From Neptunitalea lumnitzerae (GTDB lineage Bacteria; Bacteroidota; Bacteroidia; Flavobacteriales; Flavobacteriaceae): a stretch of 64,000 nt of DNA. The stretch covers positions 1,364,001 to 1,428,000 of the forward strand of contig NZ_BRVO01000001.1 of NCBI RefSeq assembly GCF_027924185.1. The letters run 5' to 3'. Every line of letters starts with the position of its first letter. Position 1 is the first letter of the stretch. A model generated the notes under the pieces. The model was given only the letters and a program-made list of their open reading frames with translations, was not told the origin of the DNA and did no database searches. This document shows positions 9,953 to 19,780 of the stretch, piece by piece. The position numbers were made by a program, and so were the translations under genes.

Positions 9953-10581
9953 TGGAAGTAGCAGTATTAAATAGTAATGGAAAAGAAACAGGTAGAAAGG
10001 TTGAACTTTCTAATGCTGTTTTTGGTATAGAGCCTAATAACCATGCTGTTTACTTAGATGTAAAACAGTATTTGGCAAACCAACGCCAAGGTACTCACAA
10101 AGCTAAAGAAAGAGCTGAGATTGCGGGTAGTACTCGTAAAATCAAGAAGCAAAAGGGTACTGGTACTGCAAGAGCAGGTAGTATTAAATCTCCTGTATTT
10201 GTTGGTGGTGGTAGAATTTTTGGTCCAAGACCAAAAGATTATACTCAAAAGCTTACAAAAGGATTAAAGAAAGTTGCAAGAAGATCAGCTTTATCTTTAA
10301 AGGCAAAAGAGCAAGCTATAGTAGTTTTAGAAGATTTAAGTTTTGAAACTCCAAGCACAAAAGATTTTGCTAATGTTTTGAAAGCTTTACAGTTAGATGG
10401 AAAAAAATCTTTAATTGTGTTGGGAGAGTCAAATAAAAACGTATATTTGTCGTCACGCAATTTAAAAGGGTCTGAAGTTATAACTACCTCAGAATTAAAC
10501 ACTTACAAGATTGTAAATGCAAATAATGTAGTGTTTGTAGAGGGAGCTTTAGAAGGAATTGAGTCGAATTTGAGTAAATAA
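9952..10581 (+). CDS. rplD: 50S ribosomal protein uL4
   Basis: This 209-residue protein has an extended loop (about 50-95, with KQKGTGTARAGSIKSPVFVGGG) that lines the nascent-peptide exit tunnel. In Escherichia coli uL4 represses its own S10 operon by attenuation and translation block in the leader. The candidate leader in this window lies before rplC, so uL4 is a reasonable but unproven ligand. The start overlaps the rplC stop. Confidence 0.99.
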   Translation: MEVAVLNSNGKETGRKVELSNAVFGIEPNNHAVYLDVKQYLANQRQGTHKAKERAEIAGSTRKIKKQKGTGTARAGSIKSPVFVGGGRIFGPRPKDYTQKLTKGLKKVARRSALSLKAKEQAIVVLEDLSFETPSTKDFANVLKALQLDGKKSLIVLGESNKNVYLSSRNLKGSEVITTSELNTYKIVNANNVVFVEGALEGIESNLSK

Positions 10582-10589
10582 GTAACGAA

Positions 10590-10880
10590 ATGAGTGTGTT
10601 AATTAAACCAATTATTACGGAAAAAGTTACTGCTGATAGCGAGGTAAATAATCGTTATGGTTTCTACGTAGCTACAGGTGCTAACAAAGTAGAGATTAAA
10701 AAAGCAGTAGAGGCTACATACGGGGTTACTGTAGAAAAGGTTCGTACAATGAATTATGGCCCTGAAAGAAAAACTCGTTACACAAAAACCGGAATTCAGC
10801 ACGGTAAAACCAATGCTGTAAAGAAGGCAATTGTACAAGTGGCAGAAGGTGATACTATCGATTTTTATAGTAATATATAA
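10590..10880 (+). CDS. rplW: 50S ribosomal protein uL23
   Basis: This 96-residue protein sits at the tunnel exit and is the docking site for signal recognition particle and trigger factor. The start MSVLIKPIITEKVT and the segment YGVTVEKVRTMNY are typical. It lies between rplD (8-base gap) and rplB (13-base gap) in the standard S10 order. Confidence 0.99.
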   Translation: MSVLIKPIITEKVTADSEVNNRYGFYVATGANKVEIKKAVEATYGVTVEKVRTMNYGPERKTRYTKTGIQHGKTNAVKKAIVQVAEGDTIDFYSNI

Positions 10881-10893
10881 GTAAAGACGAAAA

Positions 10894-11718
10894 ATGTCAG
10901 TTAGAAAATTAAAACCGATCACTCCAGGACAGCGTTTTAGAGTAGTAAACGAATTTGACGCGATTACTACTGATAAGCCGGAGAAATCTTTGATAGCTCC
11001 GTTAAAAAAGTCGGGAGGTAGAAACAGTCAAGGAAAAATGACCATGCGCTATATTGGTGGTGGTCATAAGAGAAAGTATCGTATTATTGATTTTAAAAGA
11101 AGCAAAACTGGAGTTGAGGCTACAGTTGTTTCTATTCAGTACGATCCTAACAGAACTGCTTTCATTGCATTAGTAGAGTATACTGATGGTGAGAAAAGTT
11201 ATGTGATAGCACAAAATGGTTTACAAGTTGGGCAAACTATCGTTTCTGGTTCAGGATCAGCTCCTGAAATTGGTAACGCAATGCCTTTAAGTGATATTCC
11301 GTTAGGTACTATTATTTCATGCGTAGAGTTACGCCCAGGTCAAGGTGCTGTTATGGCGCGTTCTGCTGGTGCTTTTGCTCAGTTAATGGCAAAAGACGGT
11401 AAGTATGCGACTATTAAGTTGCCTTCTGGAGAAACTCGTATGGTTTTAGCAGACTGTTTTGCAACAGTTGGAGTTGTGTCTAACTCAGATCATCAGTTAG
11501 TTGTTAGTGGTAAAGCTGGTAGAAGCAGATGGTTAGGTAGAAGACCAAGAACTAGACCAGTAGTTATGAACCCTGTAGATCACCCAATGGGTGGTGGTGA
11601 AGGTAGAGCTTCAGGAGGTCACCCAAGATCTAGAAAAGGTTTACCAGCTAAAGGATTTAGAACTCGTGCTAAAGCTAAGGCAAGTAATAAGTATATTGTA
11701 GAACGTAGAAAGAAATAA
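10894..11718 (+). CDS. rplB: 50S ribosomal protein uL2
   Basis: This 274-residue protein is needed for subunit association and peptidyl transfer. The conserved C-terminal block [19 protein letters not shown] contains the histidine region (HPMGGGEG) implicated in activity. Its length matches bacterial uL2. It is followed by rpsS after 11 bases. Confidence 0.99.
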   Translation: MSVRKLKPITPGQRFRVVNEFDAITTDKPEKSLIAPLKKSGGRNSQGKMTMRYIGGGHKRKYRIIDFKRSKTGVEATVVSIQYDPNRTAFIALVEYTDGEKSYVIAQNGLQVGQTIVSGSGSAPEIGNAMPLSDIPLGTIISCVELRPGQGAVMARSAGAFAQLMAKDGKYATIKLPSGETRMVLADCFATVGVVSNSDHQLVVSGKAGRSRWLGRRPRTRPVVMNPVDHPMGGGEGRASGGHPRSRKGLPAKGFRTRAKAKASNKYIVERRKK

Positions 11719-11729
11719 AACAGTAAGAA

Positions 11730-12008
11730 ATGGCACGTTCACTTAAAAAAGGACCTTTTGTACATTACAGTTTAGAGAAAAAAGTACAAGCTAATATAGA
11801 GTCAGGTAAGAAAACAGTTATCAAGACTTGGTCTAGAGCATCAATGATTACTCCAGATTTCGTAGGTCAAACTATAGCTGTTCATAATGGTAAGCAATTT
11901 GTTCCTGTTTATGTTACTGAAAACATGGTAGGACACAAATTGGGTGAATTTTCTCCAACAAGATCTTTTAGAGGTCACGCTGGGGCAAAAAATAAAGGAA
12001 AAAAATAA
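11730..12008 (+). CDS. rpsS: 30S ribosomal protein uS19
   Basis: This 92-residue protein of the small-subunit head begins [15 protein letters not shown] and includes the [16 protein letters not shown] motif. It forms a head complex with uS13 near the A site. The next gene, rplV, follows after 8 bases. Confidence 0.99.
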   Translation: MARSLKKGPFVHYSLEKKVQANIESGKKTVIKTWSRASMITPDFVGQTIAVHNGKQFVPVYVTENMVGHKLGEFSPTRSFRGHAGAKNKGKK

Positions 12009-12016
12009 AGTAAGCC

Positions 12017-12424
12017 ATGGGAGTTCGTAAACATAACAAAGCACAGCAAATCAAAGAAGCTAAAAAGAGTTTAGCATTTGCTAAGTTGAATAACTGCCCT
12101 ACTTCTCCTCGTAAAATGAGAATCGTTGCTGATCTTGTTAGAGGACAAAAAGTAGAAAAGGCGCTTGCTATATTGAAATTCAATAGTAAAGACGCATCTC
12201 GCAGCTTAGAAAAATTAGTTTTGTCTGCTATCGCAAACTGGCAAGCTAAGAATGAAGAAGCAAGCTTAGAGGACGCAGATTTATTCATTAAAGAGATAAG
12301 AGTAGACGGTGGTACGATGTTGAAAAGATTACGTCCTGCACCACAAGGTCGTGCTCATAGAATTAGAAAACGTTCCAACCACGTAACAGTTGTGCTTGGA
12401 TCTAATAATAACACTCAAAGCTAA
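12017..12424 (+). CDS. rplV: 50S ribosomal protein uL22
   Basis: This 135-residue protein has a long beta-hairpin ([20 protein letters not shown]) that lines the exit tunnel and forms its constriction with uL4. Changes there cause macrolide resistance in other bacteria; none is evident here. Normal gene order with rpsC following. Confidence 0.99.
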   Translation: MGVRKHNKAQQIKEAKKSLAFAKLNNCPTSPRKMRIVADLVRGQKVEKALAILKFNSKDASRSLEKLVLSAIANWQAKNEEASLEDADLFIKEIRVDGGTMLKRLRPAPQGRAHRIRKRSNHVTVVLGSNNNTQS

Positions 12425-12433
12425 GATAGAGAA

Positions 12434-13156
12434 ATGGGACAAAAGACAAATCCAATCGGAAATCGCCTAGGAATTATCAGAGGATGGGAATCTAACTGGT
12501 ACGGAGGTAATGATTACGGTGATAAGTTAGCTGAAGATGATAAGATCAGAAAGTATGTTCACGCTCGTCTATCTAAAGCTAGTGTTTCTCGAGTAATTAT
12601 CGAAAGAACTTTGAAACTTGTAACCGTTACTATCACTACGGCTCGTCCAGGTATCATTATTGGTAAAGGCGGTCAAGAGGTAGACAAGTTAAAAGAAGAG
12701 CTTAAGAAGATTACCGAAAAAGAGGTTCAGATTAACATTTTTGAAATTAAAAGACCAGAGCTTGATGCGAACTTAGTTGCTGCAAGTATTGCTCGTCAGA
12801 TCGAAAACAGAATTTCGTACAGAAGAGCAATTAAAATGGCTATTGCTGCTGCAATTCGTATGAACGCAGAAGGGATTAAAATCCAAATTTCTGGTCGTTT
12901 GAATGGTGCTGAAATGGCACGTTCTGAATCTTACAAAGAAGGTAGAATTCCTCTATCGACTTTTAGAGCTGACATTGATTACGCACTTGATGAAGCGCAT
13001 ACTACTTATGGTAGATTGGGTATCAAAGTGTGGATTATGAAAGGCGAAGTGTACGGTAAAAGAGAATTGTCTCCGCTTGTAGGTATGTCCAAAAAACAAG
13101 GAGGTAAGAGCGGTGGAAACAACTCAGGACAAAGAAAATCTCGCCGTAGAAAGTAA
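12434..13156 (+). CDS. rpsC: 30S ribosomal protein uS3
   Basis: This 240-residue protein contains a KH domain with the GxxG-type loop ([14 protein letters not shown]) and a C-terminal domain ([21 protein letters not shown]). It sits at the mRNA entry site and contributes to mRNA helicase activity. The basic C-terminal tail (GQRKSRRRK) is normal for this phylum. rplP follows after 20 bases. Confidence 0.99.
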   Translation: MGQKTNPIGNRLGIIRGWESNWYGGNDYGDKLAEDDKIRKYVHARLSKASVSRVIIERTLKLVTVTITTARPGIIIGKGGQEVDKLKEELKKITEKEVQINIFEIKRPELDANLVAASIARQIENRISYRRAIKMAIAAAIRMNAEGIKIQISGRLNGAEMARSESYKEGRIPLSTFRADIDYALDEAHTTYGRLGIKVWIMKGEVYGKRELSPLVGMSKKQGGKSGGNNSGQRKSRRRK

Positions 13157-13176
13157 TTTTTTAAAGAAAAGTAAAA

Positions 13177-13596
13177 ATGTTACAGCCAAAAAGAACCAAA
13201 TTTAGAAAACAGCAGAAAGGCCGTATGAAAGGAATCTCTCAAAGAGGTTTCGAACTTTCAAACGGTATGTTTGGTATTAAATCATTGGATTCTTCATTCA
13301 TAACTTCACGTCAAATCGAGGCGGCTCGTGTTGCTGCAACTCGTTATATGAAAAGAGAAGGACAATTATGGATTAAGATATTTCCAGATAAACCTATCAC
13401 TAAAAAGCCTCTAGAGGTACGTATGGGTAAAGGTAAAGGTGCTCCAGAATATTGGGCAGCTGTTGTAAAACCGGGTAGAATTATGTTTGAAGTAGGTGGA
13501 GTGCCTATGGATGTGGCTAAAGAAGCTTTACGCCTTGCAGCTCAAAAACTGCCTGTGAGAACGAAGTTTGTTGTAGCAAGAGATTATTCAGCTTAA
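13177..13596 (+). CDS. rplP: 50S ribosomal protein uL16
   Basis: This 139-residue protein begins [16 protein letters not shown] and has the conserved [18 protein letters not shown] stretch. It lies near the A-site tRNA elbow and the peptidyl transferase centre, and contains the arginine region hydroxylated in some bacteria. Standard position between rpsC and rpmC. Confidence 0.99.
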   Translation: MLQPKRTKFRKQQKGRMKGISQRGFELSNGMFGIKSLDSSFITSRQIEAARVAATRYMKREGQLWIKIFPDKPITKKPLEVRMGKGKGAPEYWAAVVKPGRIMFEVGGVPMDVAKEALRLAAQKLPVRTKFVVARDYSA

Positions 13597-13607
13597 TTTT
13601 TTAAACT

Positions 13608-13799
13608 ATGAAACAGTCAGAAATCAAAGAATTATCTGTTACCGAGTTACAAGAGAAACTTGGTGAGTACAAGAAAAATTATGCAGATTTAAAAATGGCT
13701 CATGCTATTACACCGTTAGAAAATCCACTTCAATTAAGAAGTGTAAGAAGAACAGTGGCAAGATTAGCTACAGAGCTCACTAAAAGAGAATTACAATAA
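13608..13799 (+). CDS. rpmC: 50S ribosomal protein uL29
   Basis: This 63-residue two-helix protein ([18 protein letters not shown], with the family ending [12 protein letters not shown]) sits beside uL23 at the tunnel exit. Its size and order (rplP-rpmC-rpsQ) are standard. Confidence 0.98.
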   Translation: MKQSEIKELSVTELQEKLGEYKKNYADLKMAHAITPLENPLQLRSVRRTVARLATELTKRELQ

Positions 13800-13813
13800 T
13801 TCTATTCTGCTAT

Positions 13814-14074
13814 ATGATGGAAAATAGAAATTTAAGAAAAGAAAGAGTAGGGGTTGTTACCAGTAATAAAATGGAGAAATCTATTGTGGTTTCAGAAGTT
13901 AAACGTGTAAAACACCCTATGTACGGTAAGTTCGTGTTAAAAACTAAAAAATACGTTGCACACGACGAAAAGAACGATTGCAATATTGGTGATACTGTGA
14001 AAATTATGGAGACTCGTCCATTAAGTAAAACCAAATGTTGGAGATTAGTTGAAATCCTTGAAAGAGCGAAGTAA
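13814..14074 (+). CDS. rpsQ: 30S ribosomal protein uS17
   Basis: This primary 16S rRNA-binding protein has 86 residues. The motif [25 protein letters not shown] is characteristic. Two consecutive ATG codons (13814 and 13817) are possible starts, and the sequence does not decide between them. rplN follows after two bases. Confidence 0.98.
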   Translation: MMENRNLRKERVGVVTSNKMEKSIVVSEVKRVKHPMYGKFVLKTKKYVAHDEKNDCNIGDTVKIMETRPLSKTKCWRLVEILERAK

Positions 14075-14076
14075 TT

Positions 14077-14445
14077 ATGGTACAGTCAGAATCTAGATTA
14101 AAAGTAGCAGACAATACTGGAGCTAAAGAAGTTTTAGCTATCCGTATTTTAGGTGGTACAAAAAGAAGATATGCATCTGTTGGAGACAAAATAGTTGTAA
14201 CAGTTAAAGATGCAACTCCTAACGGTAACGTTAAAAAAGGACAAGTATCTACTGCTGTAGTTGTACGTACCAAGAAAGAGGTAAGAAGACCTGATGGTTC
14301 TTATATCCGTTTCGATGATAATGCTTGTGTTTTATTAAACCCTGCAGGAGAAATGAGAGGAACACGTGTATTTGGTCCTGTTGCCAGAGAACTTCGTGAT
14401 AAACAATTTATGAAGATTGTATCATTGGCACCTGAGGTGCTTTAA
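14077..14445 (+). CDS. rplN: 50S ribosomal protein uL14
   Basis: This 122-residue protein begins [18 protein letters not shown] and includes the conserved [17 protein letters not shown] segment. It takes part in an inter-subunit bridge and binds the silencing factor RsfS in other bacteria. It starts the segment equivalent to the spc operon, with no separate promoter visible. Confidence 0.99.
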   Translation: MVQSESRLKVADNTGAKEVLAIRILGGTKRRYASVGDKIVVTVKDATPNGNVKKGQVSTAVVVRTKKEVRRPDGSYIRFDDNACVLLNPAGEMRGTRVFGPVARELRDKQFMKIVSLAPEVL

Positions 14446-14460
14446 TACTATTGTATAGAA

Positions 14461-14775
14461 ATGATAAAGCTTAAAATAAAATCAGGAGATACTGTTAAAG
14501 TAATTGCTGGAGACCACAAAGGTACAGAAGGTAAAGTGCTTAAAGTTGATCGTGAAAAAAACAAAGCGATTGTTGAGGGAGTAAACATGGTGTCTAAGCA
14601 TACAAAGCCTAGCGCTACTAATCCTCAAGGTGGAATCGTAGAGAAAGAAGCTCCAATTCATATTTCTAACCTTGCTTTGTTAGATCCTAAGTCTAACGAA
14701 ACTACAAGAGTTGGATATGAAGTAAGAGATGGTGAAAAAGTAAGATTTTCAAAAAAATCTAAAGAAGTATTATAA
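14461..14775 (+). CDS. rplX: 50S ribosomal protein uL24
   Basis: This 104-residue assembly initiator of the large subunit has an N-terminal KOW motif ([20 protein letters not shown], about 8-27) and the [10 protein letters not shown] segment. rplE follows after two bases. Confidence 0.99.
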   Translation: MIKLKIKSGDTVKVIAGDHKGTEGKVLKVDREKNKAIVEGVNMVSKHTKPSATNPQGGIVEKEAPIHISNLALLDPKSNETTRVGYEVRDGEKVRFSKKSKEVL

Positions 14776-14777
14776 TT

Positions 14778-15329
14778 ATGGCTTACATTCCAAGACTAAA
14801 ACAAGAGTATAAGGAGCGCGTAGTTTCTGCTCTTACAGAAGAATTCGGATATAAGAACGTAATGCAAGTGCCAGTTCTTGAGAAGATTGTAGTTAGCCGT
14901 GGTGTAGGTGCAGCTGTTGCTGATAAAAAGTTAATCGACTATGCAGTAGACGAGTTAACAAGAATTACAGGACAAAAAGCAGTATCTACTATTTCTAAGA
15001 AAGACGTTGCAACTTTTAAATTACGTAAAGGGATGCCAATTGGGGCTAAAGTTACTTTACGTGGAGAAAGAATGTACGAATTTTTAGATAGATTAATTAC
15101 TTCTGCTTTACCAAGGGTAAGAGATTTTCAAGGGATTAACGCTACTGGTTTTGATGGTAGAGGTAACTATAACTTAGGTGTTACAGAGCAAATTATCTTC
15201 CCTGAAATCAATATTGATAAAATTCATAAGATTTCTGGTATGGATATAACTTTTGTTACGTCTGCAGAAACCGATAAAGAAGCTAAATCACTATTAACTG
15301 AACTAGGTTTACCTTTTAAAAAGAATTAA
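14778..15329 (+). CDS. rplE: 50S ribosomal protein uL5
   Basis: This 183-residue 5S rRNA-binding protein contains [22 protein letters not shown] and a C-terminal [20 protein letters not shown] segment. It bridges the large subunit to the small-subunit head. In Escherichia coli the uS8 repressor site lies at the start of rplE; here rplX and rplE are only two bases apart and the candidate structure is further downstream, before rpsH. Confidence 0.99.
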   Translation: MAYIPRLKQEYKERVVSALTEEFGYKNVMQVPVLEKIVVSRGVGAAVADKKLIDYAVDELTRITGQKAVSTISKKDVATFKLRKGMPIGAKVTLRGERMYEFLDRLITSALPRVRDFQGINATGFDGRGNYNLGVTEQIIFPEINIDKIHKISGMDITFVTSAETDKEAKSLLTELGLPFKKN

Positions 15330-15331
15330 GT

Positions 15332-15601
15332 ATGGCTAAAGAATCAATGAAAGCCCGTGAGGTTAAAAGACAGAAATTGGTAGAGAAGTATGCTGAAAAA
15401 CGTAAAGCTTTAAAAGAAGCTGGAGATTATGAGGCATTACAGAAATTACCAAAAAATTCTTCTCCTGTTCGTTTACACAACCGTTGTAAATTAACTGGAA
15501 GACCAAAAGGGTATATGCGTACTTTTGGTATCTCTCGTGTAACATTCAGAGAGATGGCTAACAACGGGTTAATACCTGGAGTTAAAAAAGCAAGCTGGTA
15601 A
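15332..15601 (+). CDS. rpsN: 30S ribosomal protein uS14, zinc-free form
   Basis: This 89-residue protein ([17 protein letters not shown]) contains the conserved [17 protein letters not shown] core. It lacks the CxxC...CxxC zinc ribbon of the short uS14 form and so is the zinc-independent type. Together with the zinc-free bL36 below, it suggests this ribosome's small proteins do not demand zinc. A 66-base gap with a hairpin follows. Confidence 0.99.
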   Translation: MAKESMKAREVKRQKLVEKYAEKRKALKEAGDYEALQKLPKNSSPVRLHNRCKLTGRPKGYMRTFGISRVTFREMANNGLIPGVKKASW

Positions 15602-15616
15602 GATAGATTATAAATT

Positions 15617-15653
15617 GGTAGTAAGTTCATAAAATTATTTGAAAACTATTACC
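15617..15653 (+). promoter_or_regulatory. Hairpin before rpsH, candidate ribosomal-protein binding site
   Basis: The 66-base gap between rpsN and rpsH is long for this operon. It contains a stem of about ten pairs, 15617-15627 with 15644-15653, having one bulged A and one G-U pair, around a 16-base loop. uS8 is the known repressor of spc operons and its gene is the next one, so a feedback site is plausible. It has no T-tract and so is not a terminator. Confidence 0.35.
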
Positions 15654-15667
15654 GCAAATTAATACAG

Positions 15668-16066
15668 ATGTATACAGATCCTATTGCAGATTATTTAACA
15701 AGAATTAGAAACGCTAATAGCGCAGGACACAGAGTGGTAGAGATACCAGCATCAAACCTTAAAAAGGAAATAACTAAAATTTTATTCGATCAAGGATATA
15801 TTTTAAGTTATAAATTTGATGACAGTTCTGTACAGGGTACTATTAAGATAGCTTTAAAATATAATAAAGCTACTAAAGAGCCTGTAATTAAAAAGATAGA
15901 GCGTGTAAGTAAGCCAGGTTTACGTAAGTATGCTGGTAAATCAGAATTACCAAGAGTTTTAAATGGTTTAGGTATTGCTGTTGTGTCTACTTCTCATGGA
16001 GTTATGACAAGTAAGCAAGCTAAGCTTGAGAATGTTGGTGGTGAAGTTTTGTGTTACGTTTACTAA
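15668..16066 (+). CDS. rpsH: 30S ribosomal protein uS8
   Basis: This 132-residue primary rRNA-binding protein begins MYTDPIADYLTRIRNAN and ends with the conserved block LGIAVVSTSHGVMTSKQA. It is the feedback repressor of spc operons in other bacteria. It is preceded by the only sizeable gap in this part of the operon. Confidence 0.99.
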   Translation: MYTDPIADYLTRIRNANSAGHRVVEIPASNLKKEITKILFDQGYILSYKFDDSSVQGTIKIALKYNKATKEPVIKKIERVSKPGLRKYAGKSELPRVLNGLGIAVVSTSHGVMTSKQAKLENVGGEVLCYVY

Positions 16067-16085
16067 AATTTAAAGACAAGAAGAA

Positions 16086-16628
16086 ATGTCAAGAATAGGT
16101 AAAAGTCCAATTACAGTACCTGCAGGTGTTACAGTTACCATTGATGGTGATGTTGTAACAGTAAAAGGGAAGTTAGGCGAATTAACTCAAGAAGTTAAAG
16201 ACATTGCTGTAAAGCAAGAGGATGGACAATTAGTATTAGAAACTACTGATGAAACTAAAGCTCAAAAAGCCAAGCACGGTTTGTACAGAGCTTTAATCAA
16301 TAACATGGTTTTAGGTGTATCAGAAGGTTTTACTAAAGAATTAGAATTAGTTGGGGTAGGTTACAGAGCTAGTAACCAAGGTCAGAAATTAGACCTTGCC
16401 TTAGGATTCTCTCACAACATTGTTATGGAGTTAGCTCCAGAAGTAAAAGTTGAGACAGTTTCTGAAAAAGGTAAAAACCCTATCGTGAAATTGACTTCAC
16501 ATGATAAGCAACTTGTAGGACAAGTAGCGGCTAAGATCCGTTCGTTCCGTAAGCCAGAGCCATATAAAGGTAAAGGTGTTAAGTTTGTTGGAGAAGTAAT
16601 AAGAAGAAAAGCAGGTAAATCAGCTTAA
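16086..16628 (+). CDS. rplF: 50S ribosomal protein uL6
   Basis: This 180-residue protein (MSRIGKSPITVPAGVTV) has two similar folds and the C-terminal EPYKGKGVKFVGEVIRRKAGK motif near the sarcin-ricin loop. Normal length and context. Confidence 0.99.
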   Translation: MSRIGKSPITVPAGVTVTIDGDVVTVKGKLGELTQEVKDIAVKQEDGQLVLETTDETKAQKAKHGLYRALINNMVLGVSEGFTKELELVGVGYRASNQGQKLDLALGFSHNIVMELAPEVKVETVSEKGKNPIVKLTSHDKQLVGQVAAKIRSFRKPEPYKGKGVKFVGEVIRRKAGKSA

Positions 16629-16639
16629 TAATTAGCAAT

Positions 16640-16996
16640 ATGGCATTATCAAAGACTGAAAGAAGACAACGTATTAAGAACAGAATCAGAAAAGTGGTTA
16701 GCGGATCTGCTGAGAAACCAAGATTGGCTGTTTTTAGAAGTAATAATGAGATCTATGCTCAATTAATAGATGATGTAAATGGTAAAACCATTACTGCTGC
16801 ATCTTCAAGAGATAAAGATATCAGTTCTGTAAAAGCAACGAAAAGCGAAAAGGCTGCACTAGTAGGTAAGTCTATTGCTACGAAGGCTTTAGAAGCAGGT
16901 GTAAACACAATTTCCTTTGATAGAGGTGGGTATTTATACCATGGTAGAGTTAAATCATTAGCCGAAGGAGCTAGAGAAGCAGGACTAAAATTCTAA
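16640..16996 (+). CDS. rplR: 50S ribosomal protein uL18
   Basis: This 118-residue 5S rRNA-binding protein has the conserved RLAVFRSNNEIYAQLIDD and SFDRGGYLYHGRVKSLAEGAR segments. It lies between rplF and rpsE as usual. Confidence 0.99.
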   Translation: MALSKTERRQRIKNRIRKVVSGSAEKPRLAVFRSNNEIYAQLIDDVNGKTITAASSRDKDISSVKATKSEKAALVGKSIATKALEAGVNTISFDRGGYLYHGRVKSLAEGAREAGLKF

Positions 16997-17002
16997 GAAA
17001 TT

Positions 17003-17527
17003 ATGTATCAGAATTATAAAAACGTAGAACTAGTTAAACCTAGCGGACTTGAATTAAAAGATCGTTTAGTAGGTGTGCAAAGAGTTACCAAAGTAACCAA
17101 AGGTGGTAGAGCATTCGGTTTTTCTGCAATTGTTGTTGTAGGAGATGAGAATGGTGTAGTAGGACACGGTTTAGGTAAATCTAAAGAAGTTGCAGACGCT
17201 ATCTCTAAAGCGGTTGAAGATGCTAAAAAGAACTTAGTAAGAATTCCTTTAAATAAAGGTACTTTACCACACGAGCAAAAAGGTAAATACGGTGGGGCAA
17301 GAGTTTATATTCAACCTGCTTCTCACGGTACCGGAGTAATTGCTGGTGGTGCATTACGTGCAGTATTAGAAGCTGTTGGGGTACATGATGTATTATCTAA
17401 ATCTCAAGGTTCTTCTAACCCTCACAACGTAGTAAAAGCAACTTTTGATGCTTTATTACAATTAAGAGATGCACGTACTATTGCTACTGAAAGAGGAGTA
17501 TCTTTAGAAAAAGTTTTTAAAGGATAA
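17003..17527 (+). CDS. rpsE: 30S ribosomal protein uS5
   Basis: This 174-residue protein with a double-stranded RNA-binding-like N domain ([20 protein letters not shown]) works at the mRNA entry channel and in decoding accuracy. The C-terminal [15 protein letters not shown] block is typical. The stop is 12 bases before rpmD. Confidence 0.99.
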   Translation: MYQNYKNVELVKPSGLELKDRLVGVQRVTKVTKGGRAFGFSAIVVVGDENGVVGHGLGKSKEVADAISKAVEDAKKNLVRIPLNKGTLPHEQKGKYGGARVYIQPASHGTGVIAGGALRAVLEAVGVHDVLSKSQGSSNPHNVVKATFDALLQLRDARTIATERGVSLEKVFKG

Positions 17528-17539
17528 ATCAAGGAGAAA

Positions 17540-17719
17540 ATGGCAAAGATTAAAGTTACACAGGTAAAAAGTAAAATTAAGCGTCCTGAGAATCAAAAAA
17601 GAACGCTTGAGGCACTTGGCCTAACACGTATTGGTCAAGTAGTGGAACATGAGGCTACTCCGAGTATCCTTGGTATGGTAAATAAAGTTAAACACTTAGT
17701 TTCTGTTCAAGAAGCTTAA
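17540..17719 (+). CDS. rpmD: 50S ribosomal protein uL30
   Basis: The product has 59 residues starting MAKIKVTQVKSKIKRPENQK and containing the family pattern GLTRIGQVVEHEATPSILGMVNKVKHLV. The gene is complete. It is preceded by AAGGAG at 17531-17536, three bases before the start, an almost perfect Shine-Dalgarno sequence that stands out because the other genes of this operon have only A-rich leaders. rplO follows. Confidence 0.98.
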   Translation: MAKIKVTQVKSKIKRPENQKRTLEALGLTRIGQVVEHEATPSILGMVNKVKHLVSVQEA

Positions 17720-17735
17720 TAATAGATAGTGTATT

Positions 17736-18188
17736 ATGAGTTTAAGTAACTTACAACCGGCGAAAGGTTCAGTTCATAAAGACGGAAAAAGAGTTGGTAG
17801 AGGTCAGGGATCCGGAAAAGGAGGAACTGCTACCAGAGGTCATAAAGGAGCTAAATCTCGTTCAGGTTATTCTAAAAAGATTGGTTTTGAAGGAGGACAG
17901 ATGCCACTTCAAAGACGTGTTCCTAAATTTGGTTTTACAAATATTAACCGTAAGGAGTACGTAGGTATCAATTTAGGTAAATTACAAGAAATGGTTGATA
18001 AAGGTGTTGTTACAGACACTGTTGATTTAGATATTATTGTAGCTAATGGTTTGGCAAAGAAAACTGAGTTAGTTAAAATCCTTGGAGGAGGAGAATTAAA
18101 ATCTAATCTAAAAGTAACCGTTCATAAATTTACTGCTAGTGCAAAAGCTGCTATTGAAGCTGCTGGAGGTGAAGCTGTAAGTTTATAA
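17736..18188 (+). CDS. rplO: 50S ribosomal protein uL15
   Basis: This 150-residue protein has the glycine- and lysine-rich N-terminal region (RVGRGQGSGKGGTATRGHKG) that penetrates rRNA, and a globular C-terminal part. It directly precedes secY, as in most bacteria. Confidence 0.99.
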   Translation: MSLSNLQPAKGSVHKDGKRVGRGQGSGKGGTATRGHKGAKSRSGYSKKIGFEGGQMPLQRRVPKFGFTNINRKEYVGINLGKLQEMVDKGVVTDTVDLDIIVANGLAKKTELVKILGGGELKSNLKVTVHKFTASAKAAIEAAGGEAVSL

Positions 18189-18201
18189 CCAATAATTAAC
18201 C

Positions 18202-19551
18202 ATGAAGAAATTTATAGAGACATTAACCAATATCTGGAAGATTGATGAATTACGTAACAGAGTCGTACTTACACTAAGTTTATTATTAGTGTATAGGTTA
18301 GGTTCTCACGTGGCCCTTCCGGGTATTGACACTGGACAATTATCTGAGCTTACTCAAAAAACCAGTGGTGGAGGATTGTTAGATATTCTTAATGCTTTTA
18401 CAGGTGGTGCGTTTGCAAAAGCTTCTGTATTTGCATTAGGAATTATGCCGTATATCTCGGCTTCAATTGTAGTTCAATTAATGGGACTTGCAATTCCTTA
18501 CCTTCAGAAATTACAAAATGAAGGAGAAAGTGGAAGAAAGACCATCAACCAAATTACTAGATGGTTAACCATCGGTATTTGTATTGTTCAGGCGCCAGCT
18601 TATTTATGGGGTTTAAAACAATTAGGTGTTCCAGAAACTGCTTTCGTTAAAGGGCAAGGATTAGACTTTATTATTCCTTCTGTAATCATTTTAGTTACTG
18701 GTACAATTTTTGCTATGTGGCTTGGTGAGAAAATTACAGATAGAGGTATTGGTAATGGGATCTCTTTATTGATCATGGTAGGTATTATTGCCAGATTGCC
18801 TCAAGCTTTCTTACAGGAAGTTTCCTCTAGAGTCTCAGAAAACAATGGAGGATGGATGGTGATCCTTATTGAAGTTATTATGTGGTTTGTAGTGATATTA
18901 CTTAGTATAATGCTGGTAATGGCCGTAAGGCAAATTGGTGTACAGTACGCCAGAAGAACTGCAACCGGAGGATACGAAGAAAAAGATGCTTTAGGTGGAG
19001 CACGTCAATTTATTCCGCTTAAGTTAAATGCCTCTGGGGTAATGCCAATTATCTTTGCTCAGGCTATTATGTTTGTACCGTCTGCATTAGCAGGGTTATC
19101 TGATTCAGAAACTGCACAAAGCATTCAAGTGGAGTTCAGTAATATGTTCGGATTTTGGTATAATTTAGTTTTTGCATTGTTAATTATTACCTTTACATAC
19201 TTTTATACTGCTATCACAGTGCCTACTAATAAAATGGCTGATGATCTTAAGAGAAGTCAAGGTTTCATTCCTGGTGTAAGACCAGGTACTGAAACAGCTG
19301 ATTACTTAGACAAAATTATGTCTTTAATCACCTTCCCAGGATCGTTGTTCTTAGTGTGTTTAGCTGTATTACCTGCAATTGCTTACAATGTTGGTATTCA
19401 ACAAGGTTGGGCATTGTTTTACGGTGGTACATCTTTACTAATTATGGTAGGTGTTGCTATTGATACTATGCAACAAGTAAATTCATACTTGTTAAATAGA
19501 CATTATGATGGCTTAATGAAAACTGGTAAAAACAGAAAAGTATCAGCATAA
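18202..19551 (+). CDS. secY: Preprotein translocase channel subunit SecY
   Basis: This 449-residue inner-membrane protein has the ten-helix pattern of SecY, starting [20 protein letters not shown]. It has a plug-region [13 protein letters not shown] and the cytoplasmic loop [40 protein letters not shown] (written across that region), the SecA contact. It forms the Sec channel with SecE and SecG. Its place among ribosomal genes is conserved. Confidence 0.99.
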   Translation: MKKFIETLTNIWKIDELRNRVVLTLSLLLVYRLGSHVALPGIDTGQLSELTQKTSGGGLLDILNAFTGGAFAKASVFALGIMPYISASIVVQLMGLAIPYLQKLQNEGESGRKTINQITRWLTIGICIVQAPAYLWGLKQLGVPETAFVKGQGLDFIIPSVIILVTGTIFAMWLGEKITDRGIGNGISLLIMVGIIARLPQAFLQEVSSRVSENNGGWMVILIEVIMWFVVILLSIMLVMAVRQIGVQYARRTATGGYEEKDALGGARQFIPLKLNASGVMPIIFAQAIMFVPSALAGLSDSETAQSIQVEFSNMFGFWYNLVFALLIITFTYFYTAITVPTNKMADDLKRSQGFIPGVRPGTETADYLDKIMSLITFPGSLFLVCLAVLPAIAYNVGIQQGWALFYGGTSLLIMVGVAIDTMQQVNSYLLNRHYDGLMKTGKNRKVSA

Positions 19552-19553
19552 TT

Positions 19554-19769
19554 ATGGCAAAACAGTCGGCAATAGAACAAGACGGAACCATTATTGAAGC
19601 ATTGTCTAATGCAATGTTTAGAGTTGAGTTAGAAAATGGTCATGTGGTGACTGCACATATCTCTGGTAAAATGCGTATGCATTATATTAAATTATTACCA
19701 GGTGATAAGGTGAAGTTAGAAATGAGTCCATATGATCTTACAAAAGCAAGAATTACTTATAGATATTAA
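19554..19769 (+). CDS. infA: Translation initiation factor IF-1
   Basis: This 71-residue OB-fold protein has the family pattern [28 protein letters not shown]. It binds the ribosomal A site during initiation. It starts two bases after secY. The secY-infA-rpmJ order is standard for genomes without adk and map at this spot. Confidence 0.99.
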   Translation: MAKQSAIEQDGTIIEALSNAMFRVELENGHVVTAHISGKMRMHYIKLLPGDKVKLEMSPYDLTKARITYRY

Positions 19770-19780
19770 ATAGTAGTTAG

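Noticed and set aside
10054-10248. Open reading frames opposite to ribosomal genes, such as this one over rplD
   Set aside because: They are shadows of strongly biased codons on the real strand; products have no recognisable domain and no start context.
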